Below, one piece after another: positions 36,301 through 44,915 of a stretch of 64,000 nucleotides of DNA. Source of the stretch: an uncultured Lachnospiraceae bacterium (GTDB lineage: Bacteria; Bacillota; Clostridia; Lachnospirales; Lachnospiraceae). How positions within the stretch are numbered: the stretch's first letter is position 1; every line of letters starts with the position of its first letter. Made by a program: the position numbers and the translations under genes. The stretch is from assembly GCA_910584945.1 (NCBI GenBank), contig CAJUDY010000003.1, positions 62,001 to 126,000 on the forward strand, in the 5' to 3' direction. Under the pieces are notes generated by a model. That model was not told where the DNA came from. It worked only from the letters and a program-made list of their open reading frames with translations, and ran no database searches.

Positions 36301-36877
36301 CCGTCTTCCCCCCCGGAAACAGCATTCCAGCGACTCCGCCCGCCGGTTTGTACGGCTTCGTATAATGCAAAGACAAGGCCCCCAGCAGCACTTTGGCATT
36401 ATCACTTTTGTTATAGCAGAGCTTCATGGCGTCTCTTAAGACTTCCGGAGATTTTGCCTCGATATTGGAGGGCGCATTTTTGATCCCATAGACATTCCAG
36501 ACGATTCCTTCCGCCCGGATCGCCGCCGCCTGCTCCCTGGTCAAAAATTCCAGAACTGTATTCAGATTCCATCCGTACTGCACCAGCACATAATAGGCAG
36601 TGGAACCGCCCACGGCGGCTGCAAAACGCACGTAGCGCCCAAGGTCGTCTCTTCGATTCCGTTTCAGGCAGTGGCCAAGATACTTCCGGCATTGATTCTT
36701 CGCCTCCGTTCCGAGCTTTGAAAAATCCTGAGGCTTTGCCTGCCCAAGCAGTTCCCGATCCTCCGGAACATCCGGATCGAGATACCGGCCTGCCAGCGCG
36801 TCATTTTCTGAAGATAAGTTCATAAGCTCCAACGTACTCATAAGCTTCTGGCGGCTTCTTTCTTCCCCTAAGTTCAT
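33323..36877 (-). CDS. DUF4132 protein (YehI/MolR-like), 1184 aa
   Basis: Very large soluble protein with many helical repeats (HEAT-like by pattern) through the first ~900 residues. The C-terminal ~250 residues match DUF4132: VTKWKALFVKNPVMHQFATG, then FRYMEDGSFNT, LIGLVHPIELTEDALSAW and DYEVIQPLEQLQRPVFRL. No catalytic motif is seen. E. coli YehI and MolR carry this domain; function unknown. The start is placed at ATG 36875-36877 because AAGGAGA lies ~9 bases upstream; a GTG at 36884-36886 overlapping the SWIM gene stop is the alternative. Last of the five-gene set. Confidence 0.85.
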   Translation of the reverse strand: MNLGEERSRQKLMSTLELMNLSSENDALAGRYLDPDVPEDRELLGQAKPQDFSKLGTEAKNQCRKYLGHCLKRNRRDDLGRYVRFAAAVGGSTAYYVLVQYGWNLNTVLEFLTREQAAAIRAEGIVWNVYGIKNAPSNIEAKSPEVLRDAMKLCYNKSDNAKVLLGALSLHYTKPYKPAGGVAGMLFPGGKTEREAQQKVQDTVDYIEENMLNSIPNLFTGAAPLEEELERMKAFVKNSSVKEPFPRDLFGIIRKTQTSAYLLTMLSAAAFLAQEHSRQCQAFLRLAIAMDHQEKRTDVLSICLSVGGSSWFFSHIKDLEEEMPMPREDYMVWCLKNCKYGSPVKRVVKDHPEVVKNLVSKVTSEEYQHLLAMTREMNPMLYQELESLGSGEFRGKLAEELTAHYNRGRQEARQYLLGEAELDALYPYVKEWRNIYTYDTRGCSKIYAMKKNGQELPMHRRAVVLEGLCMRSRYFLSYWHGKYQKMDRATIGEILQLFEQEHLPVSYQLEALSGIYDSYYAEKEKTGFVNDCVMVLRLKKKDWSEELIRLSREGATIVRFLCIRVMDEFWKEYKEPLLACAMDSSKQVRELLAAVYESRKEWEPEMKAMLASRKSQEREIALKVLTRWGAENYQEELREAFEKEKSKKLKELLADSLGLEAKTPEEKKEQTLETLTKEVLKGGKKRKIAWVYEGDKPLLPVHRLDGSEASEDELAAILVCYADMGIPGVSRDAKKLAEGLNPEELSLYVEQIFEKWLAAKAEAKKKWVLYAASIHGGERIVPVLHAQIPEWPKASRGAMAAEAVKALALNGSSTALLLVDQISRKFKFRQVKTAASEALSYAAEQLGITKAELEDRIVPDLGFNEQMEQTVDYGTRRFQVRLTAALELEVYDENGKRLKNLPSPGKKDDPETAKAANTAFKLLKKQLKTVAANQKSRLEQALGTERLWEVTKWKALFVKNPVMHQFATGLIWGLYENGELKDTFRYMEDGSFNTVEEEEYEPKEGALIGLVHPIELTEDALSAWKEQLEDYEVIQPLEQLQRPVFRLTEEEKEQTELTRFGGKLLNGLSLSGKLQNLGWYRGSVQDAGGYYTFYREDGQVGAELEFSGCFVGDENEEVTVYGVRFYRAGTVQRGSYVYDTIKKENEYRLSEVAPRYFSEIVLQLTKATVSSQEQLPYPECKERR

Positions 36878-36882
36878 ACGAT

Positions 36883-39024
36883 TCACTCTCCTTTTTCCTG
36901 TTCCTCTTCTTTTCCTCTCCCCATGGACCAGGCGGCCAGATCACAGGAGATCTTCTCCCGGCACGCCTCCAGATACCGATGAAGGCGCTCCGCCGCCTCG
37001 AGAACCGGCTCCATGGAATATTCCATCCGATGTCTTTTCTCTTTCAAAAAGCTGCTGATGGCGGCAAGCTCTCTCCCCGCCTGATGCATCCCCAGACGCT
37101 CCCCGTCTTCTGAGAGCATCGCGATCTGCTCCGCCGTATCCTCCTGCAAGGAATACAATCCACTGACGAATAGATCTGACAGCTGCCGGATCACCTCGCC
37201 TAAGTACTGTTCCATCGTCATCAGTACCTCTCTGGAAGGAAGACCAGAATCGGTTCTGGAACCTTCTTTGGGCGTTTCGCAGAGTATCTCTGCCGCAGCT
37301 TCCGCTTCATCCAGAAAAAATTCAATCGGATAGAGACACAGCCGCCCTCTCTCATCCAGATACAAGGCTCCCAGAAATACGATGGCTTTCCGAGGACGTT
37401 TTTTTAATCTCTGCTCCAGGCGTTCCAGAAGCTGTATGGTCAGCTTCTCTTCTTTTTTATATTTCAGAGAGAGGAACAAGGGTCTCCCTTCCCGGTCATA
37501 AAGACACCAGGAAAACCGCTGCTCCACCGGATCAAATACGGTCTGCCCCCAGTCAAGAGCTCCCGCCAGAGCCAGCCGCTCCTTTCTGCCGAAAGCCCGG
37601 TTCTGTAAAACGGCCTCCTCTCCCGCTCCGTTTGCAAAATTTTGAAATAAAAGTTCTTTATAATCCCAGAAAATCTGTTCCTTTATTCCTTCCATCAGAA
37701 GGCTTCTGTTTCCCAGAATTTCTCCGACGGAATCCTTGCTCACGGACAGACGCCCTCCGGACGCCGCTTTCGCGTTCATCAGCTCGAATTCCACGTTCTG
37801 AAGCTGCTCCCGGTTACAGGACAGTCCCCAGGGAGCCGCCCCGTTCCCGGAAGAGCTGGGCGGCCTTCTCCGCGTTCCCTCATAGAAGACCGGGCGGGCG
37901 TCGGTCCAGGTATACCACTGCCCCCGGTCCGGTTCCAGAAAATAATAGATCTCCCCTTCATAGCCGGTGTTGCTTGCGAAGGTTCTTCCGCCCATCCCCA
38001 CCAGATGCAGCTTTCCCACCGGTTCGTAGGCGTCCCGAAAGGTTCCCGCCAGTTTTCGGATCTGTTCCTGGTCCTCTGACGTACTCAAAACCTTCGATCT
38101 CTGGTAGATCGAAAGCAGTCGGCGAAACAGCGCCTCGCTGTCGAATACCGCGGAGCGGGAAAAGTACTGCCGATACTCGGAGGCCGCCTCCCGAAGACGG
38201 CCCTCCAGGGACGCAAGGCCCGCCCGATGGGTGATGATCGCCAGCCGTTCCAAGCTGTCTGATATCTCCGGCGATTGTCTGGAAAGTCCGGTTCCGATCT
38301 GGTGGGCCACAGACTCTCTGACACTTTCACAGGCCTTTTGCACTTTTTCTTTTTCCAGCACCTTCTCCGCCTCCGAAGAGGTCTCCAGATCCTTCATTTG
38401 AAGCCTGCCTTTCGAAAGCTGGTAAAGCAGCACCGCCTGAGCCTTATGGGCGCACAGCTCCTTACTGTGACAGGTGCAGGTGGAATATACGAATGGTTCC
38501 AGAAGCTTTACCGTCGCATTCTCCCAGGGAAGCGGCACGGTGACAATCGAACTTTCCTCAATCTTCGGCAGTTCCCCCATACGCACGTGCGCAAGAAACT
38601 GCTGATATCGTCTGCCCTTGCAGGCTTTCTTCAGGCGTTCCGCCGGAAGCTCCAGAACCTCCGTCAGGGCTCCCGGCCCTCCAGCGACGTCCTCTTTCGC
38701 CCCTTCTTTTGCGGTCGAATCTTTCTGACCGGTCTCTTCTTCCGCATCTCCTTCTTCCGGCAGGTTCTGCTTTAGCCACAGAATCGCGGTGATGGTGTGT
38801 CGGCAGATACTTCTCGACGGACAGGAACAGCTGCTTTCTCCCAGGGGCGTCCGGATCACACAGGTTTCTTCTTTTAAGGCCACTTCCGCCTCTTCGCCCT
38901 TCCAGGTAACCGCAGGCGCTTCCAAAGCCAGATCCTTGTACGCCCGCTTCACGGTCCCTTTGTTGCTAAGACCGATCAGATAGTCGTCGTCCGCCTTTCT
39001 CAACATTTCCTTCAATGCGTCCAT
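36883..39024 (-). CDS. protein with two SWIM zinc fingers (YehQ-like)
   Basis: 713 aa, no membrane segment. Two SWIM zinc fingers (CxCx5CxH): Cys66, Cys68, Cys74, His76 and Cys183, Cys185, Cys191, His193. Each lies in the usual context: VIRTPLGESSCSC and VYSTCTCHSKELCAH. The remaining ~500 residues contain ADNTGYEGEIYYFLEPD-like beta-rich stretches near 345-360 and long helices at the C-terminus. SWIM fingers bind DNA or proteins. It corresponds to E. coli YehQ. Lies 14 bases after the VWA gene. Confidence 0.85.
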   Translation of the reverse strand: MDALKEMLRKADDDYLIGLSNKGTVKRAYKDLALEAPAVTWKGEEAEVALKEETCVIRTPLGESSCSCPSRSICRHTITAILWLKQNLPEEGDAEEETGQKDSTAKEGAKEDVAGGPGALTEVLELPAERLKKACKGRRYQQFLAHVRMGELPKIEESSIVTVPLPWENATVKLLEPFVYSTCTCHSKELCAHKAQAVLLYQLSKGRLQMKDLETSSEAEKVLEKEKVQKACESVRESVAHQIGTGLSRQSPEISDSLERLAIITHRAGLASLEGRLREAASEYRQYFSRSAVFDSEALFRRLLSIYQRSKVLSTSEDQEQIRKLAGTFRDAYEPVGKLHLVGMGGRTFASNTGYEGEIYYFLEPDRGQWYTWTDARPVFYEGTRRRPPSSSGNGAAPWGLSCNREQLQNVEFELMNAKAASGGRLSVSKDSVGEILGNRSLLMEGIKEQIFWDYKELLFQNFANGAGEEAVLQNRAFGRKERLALAGALDWGQTVFDPVEQRFSWCLYDREGRPLFLSLKYKKEEKLTIQLLERLEQRLKKRPRKAIVFLGALYLDERGRLCLYPIEFFLDEAEAAAEILCETPKEGSRTDSGLPSREVLMTMEQYLGEVIRQLSDLFVSGLYSLQEDTAEQIAMLSEDGERLGMHQAGRELAAISSFLKEKRHRMEYSMEPVLEAAERLHRYLEACREKISCDLAAWSMGRGKEEEQEKGE

Positions 39025-39038
39025 CTGTCATTTCCCTT

Positions 39039-40172
39039 TCAGCTGTTCATGATCTTTCCCATAAAATCCCCCAGAGCCTCCGGGGTCATAGCGCCTACGA
39101 AAGCACCCAGATCCGCCATCTGCTGGGCGGTGTGCCGGTCGTACACCGGATTGGCCTCCATATCCAGCGCCGTCAGACAGATCAGCCTGGCCCCGCTCTC
39201 GATGATCCCCCGGCTCACACTCAGAAGTCCGGCCACGCTACCGCCCTCGCACAGATCGGACACCAGCACCACCATGGTCCGATGAGGATTGTTGATCAGC
39301 GTCTCACAGTACTGAAGCGCCCCGGTAATATACGTACCGCCGCCTAACTGGATGCTCATAAGCGTGGCCACCGGGTCCTCCAGGTGACCGCTTAAGTCCA
39401 CCACCTGGGTGTCGAAGATGACAAGTTTCGTGTCCAGCATGGGCAGCTTCGCAAAGATCCCCGCCATCACCGCGCTGTGGATAACCGAATCCAGCATGGA
39501 CCCGCTCTCGTCCACCGCGATCACCACCCGCCACGTACTGTAACGCCTGGTCCTTCCGTGAAAATACACCTGTTCCAGCAGGATTTGTTCTTTTTCCCGG
39601 TCGTAGTGCTTTAGATTCCTCTGGATGGTCTTTTGAATATCCAGATTCCGGATGGAGCGGACGGGACTTTCGGTATTCCGGTCGATCTTTCCAAGCAGCG
39701 ACCGCCGGATGTCCTGATTCAGCTTTTTGGCGATCTCCTCCGCCACCTGCCGGACGATCCTCCTTGCGGTATCCAGCACTTCTCCCTTCATCAGATGCTT
39801 TAGCTGCAGGATCGTCTTCAAAAGCTCCTGGTTCGGCTCCAGCTTTTCCAGCACTTCCTTGTCGGTCAAAAGCTCTGTCATGTTGTATCGTTCCAGCGCA
39901 TGCCGTTCCAGGATCTCCACCGTCTCCTTGGGGAACAGCTTCCGAATCCGGGTGATCCAGGTGGCCGCCGTCAGACGGCTGGCATCCAGGCTCCCTTCCC
40001 TGCGCACGTCTTCCCCCTGCTCCCGGTTGTATAAAAAGTCCAGCGCCTCCTCCAGATCCATACAGGAGATTCCGTTCTCCAGAGAAGCGCCCGCTCCGAA
40101 GCTCAGCTGATTCCTGGCATAGCTTCCAAGGATCAGCCGCCATCTGTTTAACTGACTGGTATTTTCTGCCAC
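39039..40172 (-). CDS. VWA-domain protein (YehP-like)
   Basis: 377 aa. The N-terminal half is helical; the C-terminal half is a von Willebrand A domain with a full MIDAS metal site: DESGS at 221-225, Thr280 in GGGTYITGAL and Asp306 in LVSDLCEGG. In MoxR-VWA pairs such as RavA-ViaA or NorQ-NorD the VWA protein is the adaptor or substrate of the AAA+ ring. Begins 15 bases after the DUF5682 gene. Confidence 0.9.
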   Translation of the reverse strand: MAENTSQLNRWRLILGSYARNQLSFGAGASLENGISCMDLEEALDFLYNREQGEDVRREGSLDASRLTAATWITRIRKLFPKETVEILERHALERYNMTELLTDKEVLEKLEPNQELLKTILQLKHLMKGEVLDTARRIVRQVAEEIAKKLNQDIRRSLLGKIDRNTESPVRSIRNLDIQKTIQRNLKHYDREKEQILLEQVYFHGRTRRYSTWRVVIAVDESGSMLDSVIHSAVMAGIFAKLPMLDTKLVIFDTQVVDLSGHLEDPVATLMSIQLGGGTYITGALQYCETLINNPHRTMVVLVSDLCEGGSVAGLLSVSRGIIESGARLICLTALDMEANPVYDRHTAQQMADLGAFVGAMTPEALGDFMGKIMNS

Positions 40173-40187
40173 ACCTTTTCCCCTTTC

Positions 40188-42596
40188 TTATTCTGCAAAG
40201 CCGGAAGCGTAGGCGTCCAGAAGTTCTCCGTACTCGTACTCCTCCGGATAGACCACCCTGCCCCTTAAAAGCTTCTGTCTGGTCGCTCCATGAAGAGCCG
40301 CCGCCTTTCCCGCGATCCGGTCCGTCTCCAGGGGCGTAAAGTATCCGAAGGCCTGCCGAAGCTCCGGCAAAAGCCCCATGAACGCTTCCGCGGACAGCGC
40401 GCCCAACAGCTCGTCGATCATGCCAAGAAAATTTTCTTTGACGAAGACAAAATCCCGGGCGGTATAAAAAAGTCCCCGAAGAAAGGCCGCGCTCTTCATC
40501 TGCATGTCTTCTGTACCTCTCAGATACCCCTCCGCCGTCCCCCGGATCGCCTCGTCATAACCGGCGTCATAACCATAGAGCAGGCCGAGCACCGCTCCCT
40601 CCAGCCCCGGCTGCACCTTCGGCTGGCCGATCAGCCGATCAAAGGTCTCCATAAGCGCCTGCCTCAGATGGGCAAACTTCGGCCTTCCGGTAATCTGGTA
40701 CAGGGACAGGCAGCTCTCCATACACTCTGTAAGCTGTTCTTCCTTTACCTGAGCCATGGAAGGAAGAAGCTGTAAGTTCTTCTGAAAGCAGCTGCCGATC
40801 AGTTCTTCCAGTTCCAGAGAATCTTCCACCTGGTACAAATCCTGCAGTTCATACAGCATCCGAAGATGAGAGAAACCCTCCGCCAGGGAGAAGAAATCTC
40901 CGTCCGACGCCAGAATTTCCCGCATATGTACGCCCATACCAGCCTGCTCTTCCAGGAATCCCATCAGGAATCCCCGGGCCAGAAGACGGGCCGACTCCCG
41001 GGTGTTCAGGCTTTTCGCAAACTCGCGGACAAGCCGGGTCTTCGAAGCCTCCTCCACCGTACCGCCCAGGGTGGACACATCCACCAGCGCCGACAGTACC
41101 TGCCCGGAGAACCGATAGGTCCAGATCTCCCGGACCCGGCTCTTGTCCCTCCGGTTCAGAAGATCCGCCCCCTTCGTCCGTCTGGCAAAGCCGGTTTCTA
41201 AAAATTCCATCTGATACAAAAATCTGCTCAGTTCCAGATGCTTTTTCTTCGTGAACAGTTCCAGCGTGAGTTCCTGCTGCCCGGCTCCCTGAATCTTCAG
41301 CCCGAACTTTTTGCACCGCTCTTCAAAATCAATCAGAAGAGGCGGACGTAAGGCGTCCTCGCAGAGCTTTCCCACCTGTTTTCCCGTATTCAATTCTTTC
41401 AGAATCCGAAGCGGCAGATCCGTAGACGGACTGCACTCCCCTTTTACAAAGGAAGAAAGAGCCGCATCCCGCAGTTCATAGAGCCCCGGTTCCTGCTTTC
41501 CCCGAAGAGCCGAGAGCCCCTCCGCCATAGAAAGGGCGCAGATCACATCATAGGAAGAAAGATTCTCCTTCTTCCTGCGCACCTGCCGCCCCGCCGCCAC
41601 CAGCTGATGAAGCACCGCGTCCTTGTAGGCGCCTTCCGGAACATCATTTTTCAGGAGTCGTTCCCATATCAGCTGATAGAAGCCCGGAGACTGCATCCCG
41701 CTGGCATAGCCATTGAGAGCGTCCGCCGCCTCCATGGAGTAAGCAAGAGGATAGACCCCCTGGTCCTTGTCCCCCAGGCTGTGGAGCTTCATCGGTTTCC
41801 CCCGATAACGAAGCCGCCCCTCCTCCTCAGAGAGAAGCTCCAGGAGGCCGTAGGTGTGGAAGCCGCCGGTCACCACCAGAATTTTTCGAAAATCTTCCGA
41901 AGCCTTTGCGATCTGCTCCGCCATGTATCGCTCCCGCAGGAGACATCCGTCCTCCTCAAGTTCTTCCTTTGGGGTGTGCTCCCGGGAAAGCCGACAGTAG
42001 TTCCCCATCTGCCGGACGAACGCTTCTGTGGAGAGAGAGAGCCCGCCGATCTCAAAATACTTTTCCCACAGCTCGTCAAAGCTTCGAAGCCCGGTCTTCT
42101 CACAGAGCAGCCTGAGATACCGGCTCCTCAAAAACAGATAATCGTCATTGTAGGTCTGCTTTTCCCCCTCGGTGCGGATGCCCTGGTTCTCCTTCGTCCC
42201 AATCAAAATCTCCCCATATGGCAGGTCGATAAACCGTGCGGGAATTTCCCTCTTCTGCGCCTCCCGAAGGGCCAAAAGCTCCGGTGAACAGTCCAAAAAG
42301 GGGTAATAGCACTTATAATCTTCCTTTTCTTCGCTCAACAGCCCTTTTTTGTCTTTGTAGAAATAATAGAGGGCCACCGGCGCCTTCGTATCCGGGTGCG
42401 CCAGCACCGCCGCCTGCTCCAGGGCATTCTCCGGGCCTTCCACCAGAATGCAGTCCGGACCGTATTCTTCTATGGCATGCAGAAGATGCCAGGCGCAGGC
42501 CGGGCTGTGATGACGGATCGGAAAGTGCAGAACCGGGCGCTCCAGATCATAAAGATCTACTTCAGGAATTTTCTCGCCTCGTAATAATGTTTCCAT
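40188..42596 (-). CDS. DUF5682 family protein (YehM-like), 802 aa
   Basis: Begins with the family hallmark VLHFPIRHHSPACAWHL (residues ~27-43) followed by ILVEGPENA. A mid part contains ILVVTGGFHTYGLLELL, which recalls TIKI/EreA-like hydrolase folds, but no activity is known. The rest is helical. The ATG lies 40 bases inside the MoxR gene's 3' end with AAGGA upstream, so translation is coupled. E. coli YehM is the likely counterpart. Confidence 0.82.
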   Translation of the reverse strand: METLLRGEKIPEVDLYDLERPVLHFPIRHHSPACAWHLLHAIEEYGPDCILVEGPENALEQAAVLAHPDTKAPVALYYFYKDKKGLLSEEKEDYKCYYPFLDCSPELLALREAQKREIPARFIDLPYGEILIGTKENQGIRTEGEKQTYNDDYLFLRSRYLRLLCEKTGLRSFDELWEKYFEIGGLSLSTEAFVRQMGNYCRLSREHTPKEELEEDGCLLRERYMAEQIAKASEDFRKILVVTGGFHTYGLLELLSEEEGRLRYRGKPMKLHSLGDKDQGVYPLAYSMEAADALNGYASGMQSPGFYQLIWERLLKNDVPEGAYKDAVLHQLVAAGRQVRRKKENLSSYDVICALSMAEGLSALRGKQEPGLYELRDAALSSFVKGECSPSTDLPLRILKELNTGKQVGKLCEDALRPPLLIDFEERCKKFGLKIQGAGQQELTLELFTKKKHLELSRFLYQMEFLETGFARRTKGADLLNRRDKSRVREIWTYRFSGQVLSALVDVSTLGGTVEEASKTRLVREFAKSLNTRESARLLARGFLMGFLEEQAGMGVHMREILASDGDFFSLAEGFSHLRMLYELQDLYQVEDSLELEELIGSCFQKNLQLLPSMAQVKEEQLTECMESCLSLYQITGRPKFAHLRQALMETFDRLIGQPKVQPGLEGAVLGLLYGYDAGYDEAIRGTAEGYLRGTEDMQMKSAAFLRGLFYTARDFVFVKENFLGMIDELLGALSAEAFMGLLPELRQAFGYFTPLETDRIAGKAAALHGATRQKLLRGRVVYPEEYEYGELLDAYASGFAE

Positions 42597-43672
42597 AACG
42601 GTCCTTCTTTTCCTCCTTTATCCCGCACCACCGTCTGGAAATAGCCGCGGAGTTTTTCCAGATCGTCCTGATTCTCCTTCTGCACTGCTCCCACCAGATT
42701 CTGTACCAGACATCCAAGGTCCATACGGGAATCTCCATAGTAATATGCTGTCATCATCGTCTGATAGTAGACGGACACCGCCTCCGCCGTGCTCATCACG
42801 GAAGCCGGACGGTCGATACGGTGGCCCATGGAAGAAACGCCTTCCCGAAGCTCATGGTAGGTGGATGCCAGAAGCTCCGCCACATCCTCGTCCACCGGCA
42901 TATCGATCTGGCTTGCCTTTGCCAGCTCTTCCACCTCGCTGATGATGATCTGCTTCTCCAGCGCCACATCCCTCACAGGCATAACCGTCTCAAAATTAAA
43001 ACGCCGTTTCAGCGCGCTGCTCATCTCATTGACGCCTTTATCCCTTGTGTTGGCGGTTCCGATGACGTTGAACCCGGCCCGGGCGAAGAGAAGCCCCTCC
43101 TCTCCCAGTTCCGGCACATTCAGCACTTTATCACTTAACACACTGATCAGGCTGTCCTGGATCTCCGCCGGCGTTCGGGTGATCTCCTCGAACCGGGTCA
43201 GAATTCCCTGCTCCATCCCCACATAGAGCGGAGAGGGCACCAGCGCCTCACGGACCGGACCCTTCGCCAGCAGCAGGGCGTAGTTCCAGCTGTATTTGAT
43301 CATATCTTCCGTGGTCCCCGCCGTCCCCTGGATGGTATTGGTGCTGGTTCCGCTGATGGCCGCAGAAAGAAGCTCCGAGAGCATCGTCTTGGCTGTCCCC
43401 GGCTCTCCCACAAGCATCAGTCCCCGGTTCCCCGCCAGGGTGATGATGCACCGCTCCACCAGAGCGTCGTTTCCCAGATACTTCTTGCGCACCGGGATCT
43501 CCTCCCCGTTCCACACAAGGGGTTCCCTGCTGCCCAGAATAAACGTCCGCACCGCCCGGGGAGACAGCTTCCAGTTCAAAGGCCGCTTCCCCGTATCCAG
43601 CGCCTCAAGCGCCCGAAGTTCCCTCTCATACCGCACCTCCACCGGCGGCTTGATCTCTGCCTTTCGTTCCAT
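42557..43672 (-). CDS. MoxR-type AAA+ ATPase (YehL-like)
   Basis: 371 aa. Walker A GEPGTAKT at 89-96; the Walker B region reads ILTRFEEITRTPAEIQ (157-172), with Glu where Asp is usual before the catalytic Glu; sensor 1 in VIGTANTRDKG; arginine finger in SSALKRRF. MoxR ATPases act as chaperone-like motors for VWA partners, here probably the 39039-40172 protein. First gene of the cluster, behind a strong promoter (43724-43752) and an AGGAGAGGAG site. Confidence 0.92.
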   Translation of the reverse strand: MERKAEIKPPVEVRYERELRALEALDTGKRPLNWKLSPRAVRTFILGSREPLVWNGEEIPVRKKYLGNDALVERCIITLAGNRGLMLVGEPGTAKTMLSELLSAAISGTSTNTIQGTAGTTEDMIKYSWNYALLLAKGPVREALVPSPLYVGMEQGILTRFEEITRTPAEIQDSLISVLSDKVLNVPELGEEGLLFARAGFNVIGTANTRDKGVNEMSSALKRRFNFETVMPVRDVALEKQIIISEVEELAKASQIDMPVDEDVAELLASTYHELREGVSSMGHRIDRPASVMSTAEAVSVYYQTMMTAYYYGDSRMDLGCLVQNLVGAVQKENQDDLEKLRGYFQTVVRDKGGKEGPLWKHYYEARKFLK

Positions 43673-43723
43673 GATTTTTGCACTCCTCTCCTTCTATCCT
43701 AAGTTTCGCAATTCCCTACCCCT

Positions 43724-43752
43724 ATTCTACCGCCGACCGCACCGTAAGTCAA
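43724..43752 (-). promoter_or_regulatory. sigma-A promoter for the MoxR-VWA-SWIM-DUF4132 operon
   Basis: TTGACT, exactly 17 bases, TAGAAT on the minus strand; ~52 bases before the MoxR start. It lies just after the terminator of the upstream GNAT gene, so the cluster is an independent transcription unit. Confidence 0.8.
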
Positions 43753-43782
43753 ACATACTTTCGTTCTCTTACAACACTCTAT

Positions 43783-43821
43783 GAAAAAAGACTGAAAAAT
43801 GCCTCTTTAGCATTTTCAGCC
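43783..43821 (-). terminator. terminator after the GNAT gene
   Basis: On the minus strand GCTGAAAATGC and GCATTTTTCAGT pair with a one-base bulge, followed by CTTTTTTC. Located 37 bases after the GNAT stop. Confidence 0.75.
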
Positions 43822-43857
43822 TTTTTCGTAAACTTATATTATGATCCAATTCCCGCC

Positions 43858-44853
43858 TTACTGTCCTTCTCCCTTTCCAACTGCCGCCTTTTCCATCGTA
43901 TGGTAACAAAGATAATCCCCACCCGCTGTCTCAATTTTCTCATAGGTTTTTATCCGGTATCCCCGTTTCAAATACATACTTTCCGCCGGAAAAGACGCAT
44001 CAATATGTACTGCATGATATTTCCCAAAAACCATATCCTCCAGAAAATCCATCAGCCTGCTTCCATACCCCTTTGCCTGGTATTCCGGTAAGATAAACAA
44101 CCTGCAGATCTCATTTCCCCGGATACTCCCGGTTCCTACGATCTCCCCCTGTACCTCCGCAATATAAATTTCTTCCCCTGCAAGCGCTTCCCTTATCTTA
44201 CGTTCGCTGTGCAAGTCCAGAAAAAACTGTACTGCCCCGGAAGGATAATAATGGGGATAGAAGGCCCTTATTGTCTTCTCCACAATCTCCGCCACCTTCG
44301 CCGGACATTCCGCCCGCTTTAGCTGCATATCCAAATCTTTATAAAAGTCCTCTTTCAGCAGAGAATACATTTTCATATCGATCACTTTCCCGTTTTTTAC
44401 AGCATTCTTTCTCAGCGTTCCTTCACACTGAAAGCCCGCTTTCTCCAGCACACGGCAGGACGCCGTATTATACGCAAATGGCTCTGCGTAAATACGGAGG
44501 ATATCACTTTTCTCAAAAACATGTTCACAGACCTGTTTTACAGCCTCTGTCATGAGCCCTTTTCCCCAATATTCTTCCGCAATATAATATCCCATCTCGG
44601 CTGTCCGCCTGTGAATGTTCCCCTGACGAAAAACACCGATACTTCCCGCCACCCGTCCATCTGCTGTTATGGCAAAAACAAATGTTTCATTTTTATCTGC
44701 GGACAGCATAGCAGAAATAAAGTCCACCCCGTCCTGTTCCGTATAAGGGTACGGCAGCCCATCTCTAAGATTATCCTGTACTTTTCTATTGGAAAGAGCC
44801 GCCGCTAAATCCGCCGCATCCGTCAGAAGCCATTTTCTTATTTTGCAGATCAT
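43858..44853 (-). CDS. protein with two fused GNAT acetyltransferase domains
   Basis: 331 aa. Domain 1 (~1-175) is RimJ/RimL-like: MGYYIAEEYWGKGLMTEAVK is the acetyl-CoA loop and NTASCRVLEKAGF the C-terminal motif. Domain 2 (~185-325) is a second GNAT with RLFILPEYQAKGYGSRLMDFL and a short YLKRGYRI motif. Substrates unknown. Start at ATG 44851-44853, preceded by GGGAGGAGG; the open frame continues to 44880 without a ribosome site. Confidence 0.85.
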   Translation of the reverse strand: MICKIRKWLLTDAADLAAALSNRKVQDNLRDGLPYPYTEQDGVDFISAMLSADKNETFVFAITADGRVAGSIGVFRQGNIHRRTAEMGYYIAEEYWGKGLMTEAVKQVCEHVFEKSDILRIYAEPFAYNTASCRVLEKAGFQCEGTLRKNAVKNGKVIDMKMYSLLKEDFYKDLDMQLKRAECPAKVAEIVEKTIRAFYPHYYPSGAVQFFLDLHSERKIREALAGEEIYIAEVQGEIVGTGSIRGNEICRLFILPEYQAKGYGSRLMDFLEDMVFGKYHAVHIDASFPAESMYLKRGYRIKTYEKIETAGGDYLCYHTMEKAAVGKGEGQ

Positions 44854-44915
44854 TTTTCCTCCTCCCTGGTTGATCGTCATTCATCACAGACTCTACCTGC
44901 AATCCAGGACTGATT

